A stretch of DNA of 64,000 nt from Streptomyces sp. NBC_01304 (GTDB taxonomy: Bacteria > Actinomycetota > Actinomycetes > Streptomycetales > Streptomycetaceae), in NCBI RefSeq assembly GCF_035975855.1, contig NZ_CP109055.1:5208001-5272000 (forward strand). The letters run 5' to 3'. The notes below the pieces were generated by a model that saw only the letters and a program-made list of their open reading frames with translations, did not search any database and was not told where the DNA came from. The position numbers and the translations under genes are program-made. This document shows, piece after piece, positions 17,120 to 26,428 of the stretch; the stretch's first letter is position 1; each line of letters opens with the position of its first letter.

Positions 17120-17947
17120 GTGGAAAGCCACTCCTTGCCGCGCACAGCCGCCTTCTTTGACCTGGACAAGACGGTCATTGCGAAGTCGAGCACGCTCACG
17201 TTCTCCAAGTCCTTCTACCAAGGAGGACTGATCAACCGCCGGGCCGTGCTGCGCACCGCGTACATCCAGTTCATTTTTCTCGTCGGCGGCGCCGACCACG
17301 ATCAGATGGAGCGGATGCGCGAGTACCTCTCCGCGCTCTGCAAAGGCTGGAACGTCGAGCAGGTCAGAGAGATCGTCGCCGAGACCCTGCACGAGCTGAT
17401 CGACCCGATCATCTACGACGAGGCCGCCTCCCTCATCGAGGACCACCACACCGCCGGCCGGGACGTCGTCATCGTCTCCACCTCGGGCGCGGAGGTGGTC
17501 GAGCCGGTCGGTGAACTCCTGGGCGCGGACCGGGTGGTGGCGACCCGCATGGTCGTCGGCGACGACGGCTGCTTCACCGGTGAGGTGGAGTACTACGCGT
17601 ACGGACCGACGAAGGCCGAGGCGATCCGCGAGCTCGCCAAGTCCGAGGGATACGACCTCGAGCGGTGCTACGCGTACAGCGACTCCGCCACCGATCTCCC
17701 GATGCTGGAGACCGTCGGGCACCCCTATGCGGTCAATCCCGACCGCACCCTGCGCCGCGAGGCGCTCGCGCGGGACTGGCCGATTCTCGACTTCCACCGG
17801 CCGGTCCGGCTGAAGCAGCGAGTGCCCTCGCTGTCCGCGCCGTCGCGCCCCGCACTGGTCGCCGCGGCCGCCGTGGGCGCCGCCGCGGCCACCGCCGGAC
17901 TGGTCTGGTACGCCAGCCGACGCCGTGCCCGTTTCGCACCTGTTTGA
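17120..17947 (+). CDS. HAD-IB family phosphatase, C-terminal membrane anchor
   Basis: 275 residues. The HAD motif I FFDLDKTV is near the N-terminus, motif II is VIVSTSGAEVV, and motifs III/IV are KAEAIRELAK and YSDSATDLPML. This fits the SerB-like HAD-IB subfamily; the substrate is unknown. A single hydrophobic helix (VAAAAVGAAAATAGLVWYA) near the C-terminus is followed by a basic tail, suggesting an inner-membrane anchor. The GTG at 17120 is favoured because TATGCT lies 7 nt upstream (leaderless mRNA); ATG 17108 overlaps that box and has no ribosome binding site. Confidence 0.9.
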   Translation: MESHSLPRTAAFFDLDKTVIAKSSTLTFSKSFYQGGLINRRAVLRTAYIQFIFLVGGADHDQMERMREYLSALCKGWNVEQVREIVAETLHELIDPIIYDEAASLIEDHHTAGRDVVIVSTSGAEVVEPVGELLGADRVVATRMVVGDDGCFTGEVEYYAYGPTKAEAIRELAKSEGYDLERCYAYSDSATDLPMLETVGHPYAVNPDRTLRREALARDWPILDFHRPVRLKQRVPSLSAPSRPALVAAAAVGAAAATAGLVWYASRRRARFAPV

Positions 17948-18293
17948 ACCTAAAAGTAAAGAAGTACGGCCAGGGCTTTCGCTTCCTCCATGACAGGAGT
18001 ACAAAGGAGTCAACGGCCCGCGAGACCAGGGACATCCGAGAGGATCACCTAGTAGAACGCATGACAGGCCCCACGGACCGAGCATGAACGTCAAGCACCC
18101 ACGCGACGTCGACCCGTCGATTACGGGCCAGCCGCACCAGGCAACGGGCAAAGCACCCCGACCTGATGGGCAATATTTCGAGGACGCTTGGTAACTGGAC
18201 GAACATGCCAGCGGCGGTACCAGAAGTAATTGGTACCGCCGCAACCTTGTTCAGGCTCTTTTCGCAGCCTCATCCGGCCACTTGGGACGTGTT
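17948..18293. other. Intergenic region with a bidirectional hairpin
   Basis: 346 bp between convergent genes. No credible gene is visible. It holds a 12-bp perfect inverted repeat (18211-18222 with 18231-18242, arm GCGGCGGTACCA, loop GAAGTAAT) that may terminate both flanking transcripts, though without a T tract. Confidence 0.6.
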
Positions 18294-19103
18294 CTACGCC
18301 GCCCCGCGCTGCAGCGCCTCGCACACCGCGGTCGACTCCCTGACCCCCAGCACGACCGCCTCGCCGCAATGCGCGATCCACGCCGCCATCCCCTCCGGCG
18401 TACCGGACGCATAGCCGTCGAGCGCCGCCACGTACGCGGCCCGCCCGAGCTCGCCGTGACCCGCCTCCGCCGGGCAGATGGACTTCGGGTCGAGACCGCT
18501 GCCGATGAGCACGATCCGCTCGGCCGCCCGCGCGACAAGCCCGTTGTACGAGCCGAAGGGGCGCAGCGCGAGCAGCTCGCCATGGACCACGGAGGCCGTC
18601 ACCAGGGCGGGCGCAGAGCTCCCCGCGATGATCATCTGCGACAGCCCCTCGAGCCGCCCCGCCACTTCCTCGGCACTCGGCAACGGCAGTTCGACCAGCG
18701 GTTCGTCGACCGGCTCGGCCCCGAGCCGCGGCCGCCCGACCGTGTCGCCCTGGACCCCGGCCGCCACCAGATGCAGCCGCGCGAGCACCCGCAGCGGCGA
18801 CTGCCGCCAGATGGAGAGCAACTGCCCCGCCTCGGCGGTCAGCCGCAGTGCGGCACCCACCGTGCGGTCCTCGTCGCCCACGCTGAAGTCACTGCGCCTG
18901 CGCACCTCTTCGAGCGCCCAGTCCGCGCCGGCCAGCGCCGCCGAACCACGCGCACCGCGCAGCGCCGCTTCGGACGTGACCGCATGGCTGCGCCGCCGCA
19001 TCACACGGTGGCCGTAGACCCGGTCCACGGCCTTGCGCACGGACTCCACGGATTCGGCCACGCCCGGCAGCGAGCCGAGCACGACAAGGGGGTCACTACT
19101 CAT
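18294..19103 (-). CDS. Degenerate Fic-fold protein
   Basis: 269 residues, all-alpha. The segment HGELLALRPFGSYNGLVARA resembles the Fic/Doc core HPFx(D/E)GNGR, but the catalytic His is Arg and the Gly/Arg of GNGR is altered, so AMP-transfer is unlikely. It may be a structural Fic pseudoenzyme. It is divergent from the MinD-like ATPase gene; the two starts are 101 bp apart and both look leaderless, so co-regulation is plausible. The start at ATG 19103 is supported by TAGGGT 7 nt upstream on its strand. Confidence 0.8.
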   Translation of the reverse strand: MSSDPLVVLGSLPGVAESVESVRKAVDRVYGHRVMRRRSHAVTSEAALRGARGSAALAGADWALEEVRRRSDFSVGDEDRTVGAALRLTAEAGQLLSIWRQSPLRVLARLHLVAAGVQGDTVGRPRLGAEPVDEPLVELPLPSAEEVAGRLEGLSQMIIAGSSAPALVTASVVHGELLALRPFGSYNGLVARAAERIVLIGSGLDPKSICPAEAGHGELGRAAYVAALDGYASGTPEGMAAWIAHCGEAVVLGVRESTAVCEALQRGAA

Positions 19104-19110
19104 GGGTACG

Positions 19111-19116
19111 ACCCTA
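19111..19116 (-). promoter_or_regulatory. -10 box for the Fic-like gene
   Basis: TAGGGT on the minus strand, 7 nt before ATG 19103; the mRNA is expected to be leaderless. Confidence 0.5.
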
Positions 19117-19190
19117 CGCACCTCACGCCCACACCCCACGAAGGAGTGGTCTTCTTCACGCCCGGCAACCGCACAGAGCGATCACCCCAC

Positions 19191-19196
19191 TACGCT
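19191..19196 (+). promoter_or_regulatory. -10 box for the MinD-like ATPase gene
   Basis: TACGCT 8 nt before ATG 19205 places +1 on the start codon. No ribosome binding site is present. Confidence 0.5.
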
Positions 19197-19204
19197 TGGT
19201 GAAC

Positions 19205-20185
19205 ATGAAGATCGCTTTCGTCGGGAAGGGCGGCAGCGGCAAGACCACGCTGTCCTCGCTCTTCATCCGCCACCTCGCCACCACCGGTTCCCCGGTCATC
19301 GCCGTCGACGCCGACATCAACCAGCACCTGGGCGCCGCCCTCGGCCTCGACGAGGCACAGGCCGCCGCGCTGCCCGCGATGGGAGCGCGGCTCCCGCTGA
19401 TCAAGGACTACTTGCGCGGCTCGAATCCACGCATCGCCTCGTCCGAGACGATGATCAAAACGACGCCTCCGGGGGCCGGTTCACGCCTGTTGCGCGTGTG
19501 CGAGGACAACCCGGTATACGACGCCTGCGCACGGCCCGTGGAACTCGACGGCGGCGCCGTCCGTTTGATGGCCACGGGCCCCTTCACCGAGTCCGACCTG
19601 GGCGTCGCCTGCTACCACTCCAAGGTCGGCGCGGTCGAGCTGTGCCTGAACCATCTCGTGGACGGCCGCGAGGAGTTCGTCGTCGTCGACATGACGGCCG
19701 GCTCGGACTCCTTCGCCTCCGGCATGTTCACGCGCTTCGACATGACCTTCCTGGTGGCCGAGCCGACCCGCAAGGGCGTCTCCGTCTACCGCCAGTACAA
19801 GGAGTACGCGCGTGACTTCGGCGTCTGCCTCAAGGTGATCGGCAACAAGGTGCAGGGCCAGGACGATCTGGACTTCCTGCGCGAGGAGGTCGGCGACGAC
19901 CTTCTCGTGACGGTGGGCCACTCGGACTGGGTGCGCGCCATGGAGAAGGGCCGGCCGCCCCGGTTCGAGCTCCTGGAGAGCCCGAACCGCGAGGCTCTCG
20001 GCGCGATGCGGGCCGCCGCCGACGCGACGTACGAGCGGCGGGACTGGGAGCGCTACACGCAGCAGATGGTGCACTTCCACCGCAAGAACGCGGCGAGTTG
20101 GGGAAACGCGAAGACGGGCGCCGACCTGGCGGACCAGGTCGACCCCGTCTTCGTACTGCGAGAACTGACGGAGGTCAGTGCTTGA
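19205..20185 (+). CDS. MinD/CooC-like P-loop ATPase
   Basis: 326 residues. The deviant Walker A FVGKGGSGKTTLSS at the extreme N-terminus, the switch region AVDADINQHLGAALG and VVVDMTAGSDSFASGMF identify a SIMIBI-class ATPase of the CooC/MinD type. Such proteins load metals or localise partners; no client gene is adjacent, so the role is unknown. ATG 19205 is chosen over GTG 19199 because the -10 box fits a leaderless start there and Met-Lys-Ile leads straight into the P-loop. The 3' end overlaps the convergent lipoprotein gene by 11 bp. Confidence 0.88.
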   Translation: MKIAFVGKGGSGKTTLSSLFIRHLATTGSPVIAVDADINQHLGAALGLDEAQAAALPAMGARLPLIKDYLRGSNPRIASSETMIKTTPPGAGSRLLRVCEDNPVYDACARPVELDGGAVRLMATGPFTESDLGVACYHSKVGAVELCLNHLVDGREEFVVVDMTAGSDSFASGMFTRFDMTFLVAEPTRKGVSVYRQYKEYARDFGVCLKVIGNKVQGQDDLDFLREEVGDDLLVTVGHSDWVRAMEKGRPPRFELLESPNREALGAMRAAADATYERRDWERYTQQMVHFHRKNAASWGNAKTGADLADQVDPVFVLRELTEVSA

Positions 20186-21467
20186 CCGAGCCGTCCTGCC
20201 CCGGCTTCACGGCCGGGGCGCCCGGGACGCCCTTCGGCGCCGGGGCCGGCTGGGCGGAGAGGTAGGCCGCCCAGCCCTCCTTCGGGGCCTTGCCGACGCC
20301 GAGCCCGTGCATCTTCTCCAGGACCTGCGGGTCCTGGGCGTCGAGCCAGTCGGCGAGCTGGCGGAAGGAGACGCAGCGGACGTCGCGCTTGGTGCAGACC
20401 CGCTCGATGGTCTCCTCGATGGCGCGCATGTACGTGCCGCCGTTCCAGGACTCGAAGTGGTTGCCGATGATCAGCGGGGCGCGGTTGCCGTTGTACGCGC
20501 GGTCGAAGCCCTGCAGCAGACCGTCGCGCATCTGGTCGCCCCAGTACTCGTGCTTGTCGGGGTCACCCTGTGAGGTGGTGCCCGACTGGTTGACCATGAA
20601 GTTGTAGTCCATGGTCAGCGTCTCGAACTTGCGGCCGGGGACCGGGACCAGCTGCATGGAGAGGTCCCACAGGCCCTCCTTCTTCTTGGGCCACAGCTGG
20701 TTGTTGACGCCGCTGGTGTCGTAGCGGAAGCCCAGTTCGCGAGCCGCGCGCATGAAGTTCTTCTGCCCTTCCAGGCAGGGCGTGCGGGCGCCGACCAGCT
20801 CCTTGTCGTAGTCGAAGGGCAGTGGCGCCGCCTTCTTGGCCCCGGTGTTGGTCTTCCAGCCCTTCACGAAGGACTTGGCCTGGGCGATCTCGCTCTTCCA
20901 CTCATCGACCGTCCACTCGCCGACGCCGCCGCCCTTGCCGCAGAAGTGGCCGTTGAAGTGGGTGCCGATCTCGCTGCCCTCGAGCCAGGCGCCGCGCAGC
21001 TGCTCGACGGTGTCGCGGATTCCCTTGGCGTCGTTGAAGCCGATGTCCGAGCGGCCGGCCGAGTGCTGCGGCGGGTTGTAGAGGTCCTTCTTGCCCTCGG
21101 GGAGCATGTAGACGCCGCTCAGGAAGTACGTCATCGAGGCGTTGTTGGCCTTGGCGACCTTGCGGAAGTGCGAGAAGAGCTGCTGGCTGTCCTCGCCCGC
21201 GCCGTCCCAGGAGAAGACCACGAACTGCGGGGGCTTCTCACCGGGCTTGAGCTTCTGCGGCCGGGTCTGGTGCGGCTGTACGCCGGTGAAGGCGGTGGAG
21301 CCGTCGCCGATCAGGCGGACCGCGCTCTTGGGCGCCGGGGCCGGCTGGGCCTTCTTCGCGCCGGGGGCACCCGCGCTGCCGGAGTCGCCGCTGGAGCAGC
21401 CGGCCAGTGCGACGGTGAGGGCCGCGGTGGCTGCAATGCCCGCGGCGAACCTCTTGGTGGCGGCCAT
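20175..21467 (-). CDS. Polysaccharide-deacetylase-like lipoprotein
   Basis: 430 residues. The signal peptide ends in ALAGC, a standard lipobox, so the protein is probably lipid-anchored outside the membrane. After a Pro/Ala/Lys linker the domain shows FSWDGAGED (equivalent of the NodB TFDDG motif) and GTHFNGH (equivalent of the HxxxH metal motif), with a later GNHFESW. This suggests a NodB-fold carbohydrate deacetylase with altered motif 1; activity is uncertain. ATG 21467 has a GGTGGG purine run upstream; ATG 21491 lacks one. Confidence 0.8.
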   Translation of the reverse strand: MAATKRFAAGIAATAALTVALAGCSSGDSGSAGAPGAKKAQPAPAPKSAVRLIGDGSTAFTGVQPHQTRPQKLKPGEKPPQFVVFSWDGAGEDSQQLFSHFRKVAKANNASMTYFLSGVYMLPEGKKDLYNPPQHSAGRSDIGFNDAKGIRDTVEQLRGAWLEGSEIGTHFNGHFCGKGGGVGEWTVDEWKSEIAQAKSFVKGWKTNTGAKKAAPLPFDYDKELVGARTPCLEGQKNFMRAARELGFRYDTSGVNNQLWPKKKEGLWDLSMQLVPVPGRKFETLTMDYNFMVNQSGTTSQGDPDKHEYWGDQMRDGLLQGFDRAYNGNRAPLIIGNHFESWNGGTYMRAIEETIERVCTKRDVRCVSFRQLADWLDAQDPQVLEKMHGLGVGKAPKEGWAAYLSAQPAPAPKGVPGAPAVKPGQDGSVKH

Positions 21468-21767
21468 TGAGCCCACCCGCTTCCTTAGCATTCGTGACGT
21501 TATGGGTCGATTTGGCCGCCAAGGTCGCATGCGGTAGCGAAGATGGGCAGGTACGACAAGCCGGACGAAAAGCTTATTCACTCGGGAGGGTGAAAGATTG
21601 CACCATTTGCACCGATAATCCCGCCCCGACCTTTACTCTGCATTACGATTCGTTTACCGAGCGTTGATAAATCCCGCCGCAGTACGCCGTGACCCACGGC
21701 CGCGCCCTCCCCCGACATGGCCGGGGGACCCCAAGCGACCGCGTAGCCCCGGAGGAGACGGGAAACC

Positions 21768-24044
21768 ATGTCTGCCTGCGTCCCCACTCGCATTCACACG
21801 CGGATCAACAAGGCGGATCTGTCCGCCTCGGTCTCCGTGTTCCTGATCGCCCTGCCGCTGTCCCTCGGCATCGCCCTCGCCACCGGCGCGCCCCTCCAGG
21901 CGGGCCTCGTCGCCGCCGCCGTCGGCGGTCTCGTCGCCGGCCGGTTCGGCGGGGCACCACTGCAGGTGAGCGGGCCCGCCGCCGGGCTCACCGTGGTCAC
22001 CGCCGACCTCATCCAGAAGTACGGCTGGCGGACCACATGCGCCCTCACCGTGCTCGCCGGTGTCGCTCAACTCGCCTTGTCCTTCTTGCGCGTTGCCCGC
22101 TCGGCACTCGCGGTCAGCCCGGCGATCGTGCACGGCATGCTGGCCGGGATCGGCGCCACCATCGCCGTGGCCCAGCTGCACATCGTGCTCGGCGGCACCC
22201 CGCACAGCTCCGTGCTCGACAACGTGAGAGAGCTGCCCGCCCAGCTGGCCAATCTGCATCCGGCCGCCCTGGCGATGAGCGCCCTGACCCTCACCCTGCT
22301 GGTGGCCTGGCCCCGAATTCCCGGGCGGGCGGGCCGAGTTGCGCGGCAGGTGCCGGCCGCCCTGGTCGCCGTGGCCGGTGCCACGCTGACCACCGCGCTG
22401 GCCGGGCTGAGCCTGCCCGAGGTCGATCTGCCCTCCTGGAAGAGCCACGCCCTGGCGGGGCTGCCCGAAGGTCCGGTGCTCGGGCTCGTCGCCGCAGTCC
22501 TGACCATCACGCTGGTCTGCAGCGTCCAGTCGCTGCTCGGCGCGGTCGCCGTGGACAAGCTGGTCGCCGGGCGGGCCGAGCTGCCCACCGAGGTGCGCCG
22601 CGCCCGGCTCGATCGTGAGCTGCTCGGGCAGGGCGCGGCCAACGTGGTCTCCGGAGTGCTCGGCGGGCTCCCCGTCGCCGGGGTCGCGGTGCGCAGCGCG
22701 GCCAATGTGCGGGCGGGCGCGGTCAGCCGCAACTCCACGATGCTGCACGGGGTCTGGGTGGTCCTGGCCGCGCTGGCGATGGTGCCCGTACTGGAGCTGA
22801 TCCCGCTGGCCTCGCTCGCCGCCCTGGTGATGGCCGTCGGCATCCAGATGGTGAGTCTCAACCACATCCGTACGGTCACCCGCCACCGTGAGGTGCTGGT
22901 CTACACGGTCACCACCCTCGGTGTCGTGCTGGTCGGCGTCCTGGAGGGCGTGGCGATCGGCGTCGCCGTGGCGGTCGCCGTGGCGCTGCACCGGCTCGCC
23001 CGCACCCGGATCACCCACGACGAGGCGCACGGCGTCCACCATGTGCGCGTGCGCGGCCAGTTGACCTTCCTCGCGGTGCCCCGCCTGACGCGCACGCTGC
23101 ATCTGGTGCCCCACACGGCCGACACCGTGGTCGAGCTGGACGGCTCGTTCATGGACCACGCCGCGTACGAAACGCTGCAGAACTGGCAGGACTCCCAGAC
23201 CGCGCACGGCGGCAAGGTCACCCTGACCGGCCGTGCCGGTGCCCCCATCGCCGGATCCGTGTCGGCCGAGCACACCTGCTGCCGCCCCTGGACACCCTGG
23301 CGCAACCACCACTGCGACCGTCCGAGCACCGTCGCGGCCGAACCCCGTCGCGGGCATCAACTGGCAAGCGGGATCAGCGCGTTCCAGCGCGACACCGCAC
23401 CTCATGTGCGCGGCGAACTGGCCCGGCTGGCCCGTGAGGGACAGCGTCCCTCACAGCTCTTCCTCACCTGCGCCGACTCCCGCCTGGTCACCTCGATGAT
23501 CACGTCCAGCGGCCCCGGCGACCTGTTCGTCGTGCGGAACGTGGGCAATCTCGTGCCGCTGCCGGGCGCGGAGAGCGGGGACGACTCGGTGGCGGCCGCG
23601 ATCGAGTACGCCGTGGACGTCCTGGAGGTCGACTCGATCACCGTCTGCGGGCACTCCGGCTGCGGCGCGATGCAGGCACTGCTCAACTCGCCGCCCGAGG
23701 GAGGCGCCCAGACCCCGCTGCGACGCTGGCTGCGGCACGGCCGGCCGAGCCTGGAGCGGATGGCGAGCAAGGACCACGCCTGGGCGCGCATCTCCGGGCG
23801 GATGCCCGCCGACGCCGTCGAGCAGCTGTGCCTGACCAATGTGGTCCAGCAGTTGGAGCATCTGCGCGCCCACGAGTCGGTCAAGCGCCGGCTCGCCGAC
23901 GGCACCCTCGAGCTGAACGGCATGTACTTCCACGTGGGCGAGGCCCAGGCCTATCTGCTCGCCGACGCCGATCGGCTCTTCGACCGGGTGGCGGCCACGG
24001 AGTCGGCCGGTGAGGTGCGGGCCAGCCAGGTTCCGGCCATCTGA
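21768..24044 (+). CDS. SulP transporter-STAS-carbonic anhydrase fusion
   Basis: 758 residues in three modules. Residues ~15-415 form a SulP/SLC26 transporter with about 11-12 membrane segments, including the family motif in VSGPAAGLTVV. Residues ~422-495 are a STAS domain. Residues ~530-735 are a beta-carbonic anhydrase with the zinc ligands and catalytic pair in CADSR (Cys ~567) and CGHSGCG (His/Cys ~625). The fusion predicts bicarbonate transport coupled to CO2 hydration. A short linker (~501-520) is rich in Cys, Trp and His. The ribosome binding site GGAGGAGA lies about 10 nt before ATG 21768. It is monocistronic. Confidence 0.95.
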   Translation: MSACVPTRIHTRINKADLSASVSVFLIALPLSLGIALATGAPLQAGLVAAAVGGLVAGRFGGAPLQVSGPAAGLTVVTADLIQKYGWRTTCALTVLAGVAQLALSFLRVARSALAVSPAIVHGMLAGIGATIAVAQLHIVLGGTPHSSVLDNVRELPAQLANLHPAALAMSALTLTLLVAWPRIPGRAGRVARQVPAALVAVAGATLTTALAGLSLPEVDLPSWKSHALAGLPEGPVLGLVAAVLTITLVCSVQSLLGAVAVDKLVAGRAELPTEVRRARLDRELLGQGAANVVSGVLGGLPVAGVAVRSAANVRAGAVSRNSTMLHGVWVVLAALAMVPVLELIPLASLAALVMAVGIQMVSLNHIRTVTRHREVLVYTVTTLGVVLVGVLEGVAIGVAVAVAVALHRLARTRITHDEAHGVHHVRVRGQLTFLAVPRLTRTLHLVPHTADTVVELDGSFMDHAAYETLQNWQDSQTAHGGKVTLTGRAGAPIAGSVSAEHTCCRPWTPWRNHHCDRPSTVAAEPRRGHQLASGISAFQRDTAPHVRGELARLAREGQRPSQLFLTCADSRLVTSMITSSGPGDLFVVRNVGNLVPLPGAESGDDSVAAAIEYAVDVLEVDSITVCGHSGCGAMQALLNSPPEGGAQTPLRRWLRHGRPSLERMASKDHAWARISGRMPADAVEQLCLTNVVQQLEHLRAHESVKRRLADGTLELNGMYFHVGEAQAYLLADADRLFDRVAATESAGEVRASQVPAI

Positions 24045-24072
24045 ACCGGCTCCCCTTCCCGTCCGTGAGAGC

Positions 24073-24099
24073 GTGTGGCTCCGCAACCCGGAGCCACAC
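24073..24099 (+). terminator. Hairpin after the SulP-carbonic anhydrase gene
   Basis: An 11-bp perfect stem (GTGTGGCTCCG, 5-nt loop) 29 nt past the stop, with no T tract. Confidence 0.55.
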
Positions 24100-24205
24100 C
24101 TCGCACAGGTCTAAACCAATTAGCCGTAGACCCTTGTCATCGACAGGGTCCGTCTGATGAGCTGTGGCCTGGGACACAACGGACACCGTGGGAAAGGCAG
24201 ATGCC

Positions 24206-26164
24206 GTGAGCAACGAAAGCCTGGCCAACCTCTTGAAGGAGGAGCGTCGTTTCGCGCCGCCGGCCGAGCTGGCCGCGAACGCCAACGTCACGGCGGACGC
24301 GTACGAGCAGGCCAAGGCTGACCGGCTCGGCTTCTGGGCCGAGCAGGCCAAGCGGCTGAGCTGGGCCACCGAGCCGACCGAGACCCTGGACTGGTCGAAC
24401 CCGCCGTTCGCCAAGTGGTTCGCCGACGGCAAGCTGAACGTGGCGTACAACTGCGTCGACCGCCATGTCGAGGCCGGCAACGGCGACCGCGTGGCCATCC
24501 ACTTCGAGGGCGAGCCCGGCGACAGCCGTGCGATCACCTACGCCGAGCTCAAGGACGAGGTCTCCAAGGCGGCCAACGCCCTGACCGAGCTGGGCGTCCA
24601 GGCCGGTGACCGGGTCGCCGTCTACATGCCGATGATCCCCGAGACGGTCGTGGCGATGCTGGCCTGCGCCCGCGTCGGCGCCACGCACTCGGTCGTCTTC
24701 GGCGGCTTCTCCGCGGACGCGATCGCCAAGCGCATCGAGGACGCGGACGCGAAGGTCGTCATCACCGCCGACGGCGGCTACCGGCGCGGCAAGCCCGCCG
24801 CCCTCAAGCCCGCCGTCGATGACGCCGTCGCGCGCGTGGACAGCATCGAGCACGTCCTCGTCGTCCGCCGCACCGGCCAGGACGTCGCCTGGACCGAGGG
24901 CCGCGACGTGTGGTGGCACGACATCACCGGCCGGCAGTCCGCCGAGCACACCCCCGAGGCCTTCGACGCCGAGCACCCGCTCTTCATCCTCTACACCTCG
25001 GGCACCACGGGTAAGCCGAAGGGCATCCTGCACACCTCCGGCGGCTACCTCACCCAGGCCGCGTACACCCATCACGCGGTCTTCGACCTCAAGCCGGAGA
25101 CGGACGTCTACTGGTGCACGGCGGACGTCGGCTGGGTCACCGGCCACTCGTACATCGCGTACGGCCCGCTCGCCAACGGCGCGACGCAGGTCATGTACGA
25201 GGGCACCCCGGACACCCCGCACCAGGGGCGGTTCTGGGAGATCGTGCAGAAGTACGGCGTCACGATCCTCTACACGGCTCCCACCGCGATCCGTACGTTC
25301 ATGAAGTGGGGCGACGACATCCCCGCGAAGTTCGACCTGTCGAGCCTGCGGGTACTCGGGTCGGTCGGTGAGCCGATCAACCCCGAGGCCTGGATCTGGT
25401 ACCGCAAGCACATCGGCGGCGACAACTGCCCGATCGTGGACACCTGGTGGCAGACCGAGACCGGCGCCATGATGATCTCGCCGCTGCCGGGCGTGACCGA
25501 GACCAAGCCGGGCTCCGCCCAGCGCGCGCTCCCCGGCATCTCGGCGACGGTCGTCGACGACGAGGCACAGGAAGTGCCCAACGGCGGTGGCGGATACCTC
25601 GTCCTGACCGAGCCGTGGCCGTCCATGCTGCGCACCATCTGGGGCGACGACCAGCGCTTCATCGACACCTACTGGTCGCGCTTCGAGGGCAAGTACTTCG
25701 CCGGTGACGGCGCCAAGAAGGACGACGACGGCGACATCTGGCTGCTCGGCCGGGTCGACGACGTGATGCTGGTGTCCGGGCACAACATCTCGACCACCGA
25801 GGTCGAGTCCGCGCTCGTCTCGCACCCGTCGGTCGCCGAGGCGGCCGTGGTCGGCGCGGCGGACGAGACGACCGGACAGGCCATCGTCGCCTTCGTCATC
25901 CTGCGCGGCACGGCGAACGCCGACGACGAGGGCCTGGTCGCCGAGCTCCGCAACCACGTGGGTGCCACCCTCGGCCCGATCGCCAAGCCCAAGCGGATCC
26001 TCCCGGTGGCCGAGCTGCCCAAGACCCGTTCCGGCAAGATCATGCGGCGCCTCCTGCGGGACGTGGCCGAGAACCGCGAGCTGGGCGACGTCACCACGCT
26101 CACCGACTCCTCGGTGATGGACCTCATCCAGACGAAGCTGCCGTCGGCGGGCTCCGAGGACTGA
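24206..26164 (+). CDS. acs: Acetyl-CoA synthetase (AMP-forming)
   Basis: 652 residues, the normal Acs length. It activates acetate to acetyl-CoA through acetyl-AMP. Motifs are the P-loop-like [11 protein letters not shown], the A5 region DTWWQTETG, the hinge/A8 region around [16 protein letters not shown] and the C-terminal acetylatable Lys in [15 protein letters not shown] (regulated by acetylation in many bacteria). GTG 24206 has GGAAAGG about 9 nt upstream and starts a normal N-terminus. It is followed by a strong terminator. Confidence 0.97.
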   Translation: MSNESLANLLKEERRFAPPAELAANANVTADAYEQAKADRLGFWAEQAKRLSWATEPTETLDWSNPPFAKWFADGKLNVAYNCVDRHVEAGNGDRVAIHFEGEPGDSRAITYAELKDEVSKAANALTELGVQAGDRVAVYMPMIPETVVAMLACARVGATHSVVFGGFSADAIAKRIEDADAKVVITADGGYRRGKPAALKPAVDDAVARVDSIEHVLVVRRTGQDVAWTEGRDVWWHDITGRQSAEHTPEAFDAEHPLFILYTSGTTGKPKGILHTSGGYLTQAAYTHHAVFDLKPETDVYWCTADVGWVTGHSYIAYGPLANGATQVMYEGTPDTPHQGRFWEIVQKYGVTILYTAPTAIRTFMKWGDDIPAKFDLSSLRVLGSVGEPINPEAWIWYRKHIGGDNCPIVDTWWQTETGAMMISPLPGVTETKPGSAQRALPGISATVVDDEAQEVPNGGGGYLVLTEPWPSMLRTIWGDDQRFIDTYWSRFEGKYFAGDGAKKDDDGDIWLLGRVDDVMLVSGHNISTTEVESALVSHPSVAEAAVVGAADETTGQAIVAFVILRGTANADDEGLVAELRNHVGATLGPIAKPKRILPVAELPKTRSGKIMRRLLRDVAENRELGDVTTLTDSSVMDLIQTKLPSAGSED

Positions 26165-26228
26165 TCGCGGACCGGCCTCGCGGACTGATCGCGCACTGAT
26201 CACCGCGTACGCAGGTCACGTACGCCTC

Positions 26229-26263
26229 AAAGGGCACCCGGCAGCGCGCCGGGTGCCCTTTTT
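26229..26263 (+). terminator. Intrinsic terminator of acs
   Basis: A 14-bp perfect stem (AAAGGGCACCCGGC, loop AGCGC) running into a TTTTT tract 65 bp after the acs stop. Confidence 0.9.
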
Positions 26264-26428
26264 GCACTTAAGGTGAAGATCGCCGGATACACCCTTGTGC
26301 ACCACAGGTAAGGTTGGTTGCCGCGTCAACATCGCGACAACAAAGGCTCCAACTGAAGCCCTCATGGTGCGCCGGGAAGTCTGGTCGGCAGTCGCTCTGT
26401 CCTGCCCACCGACCGGAGGTCCTTCACC

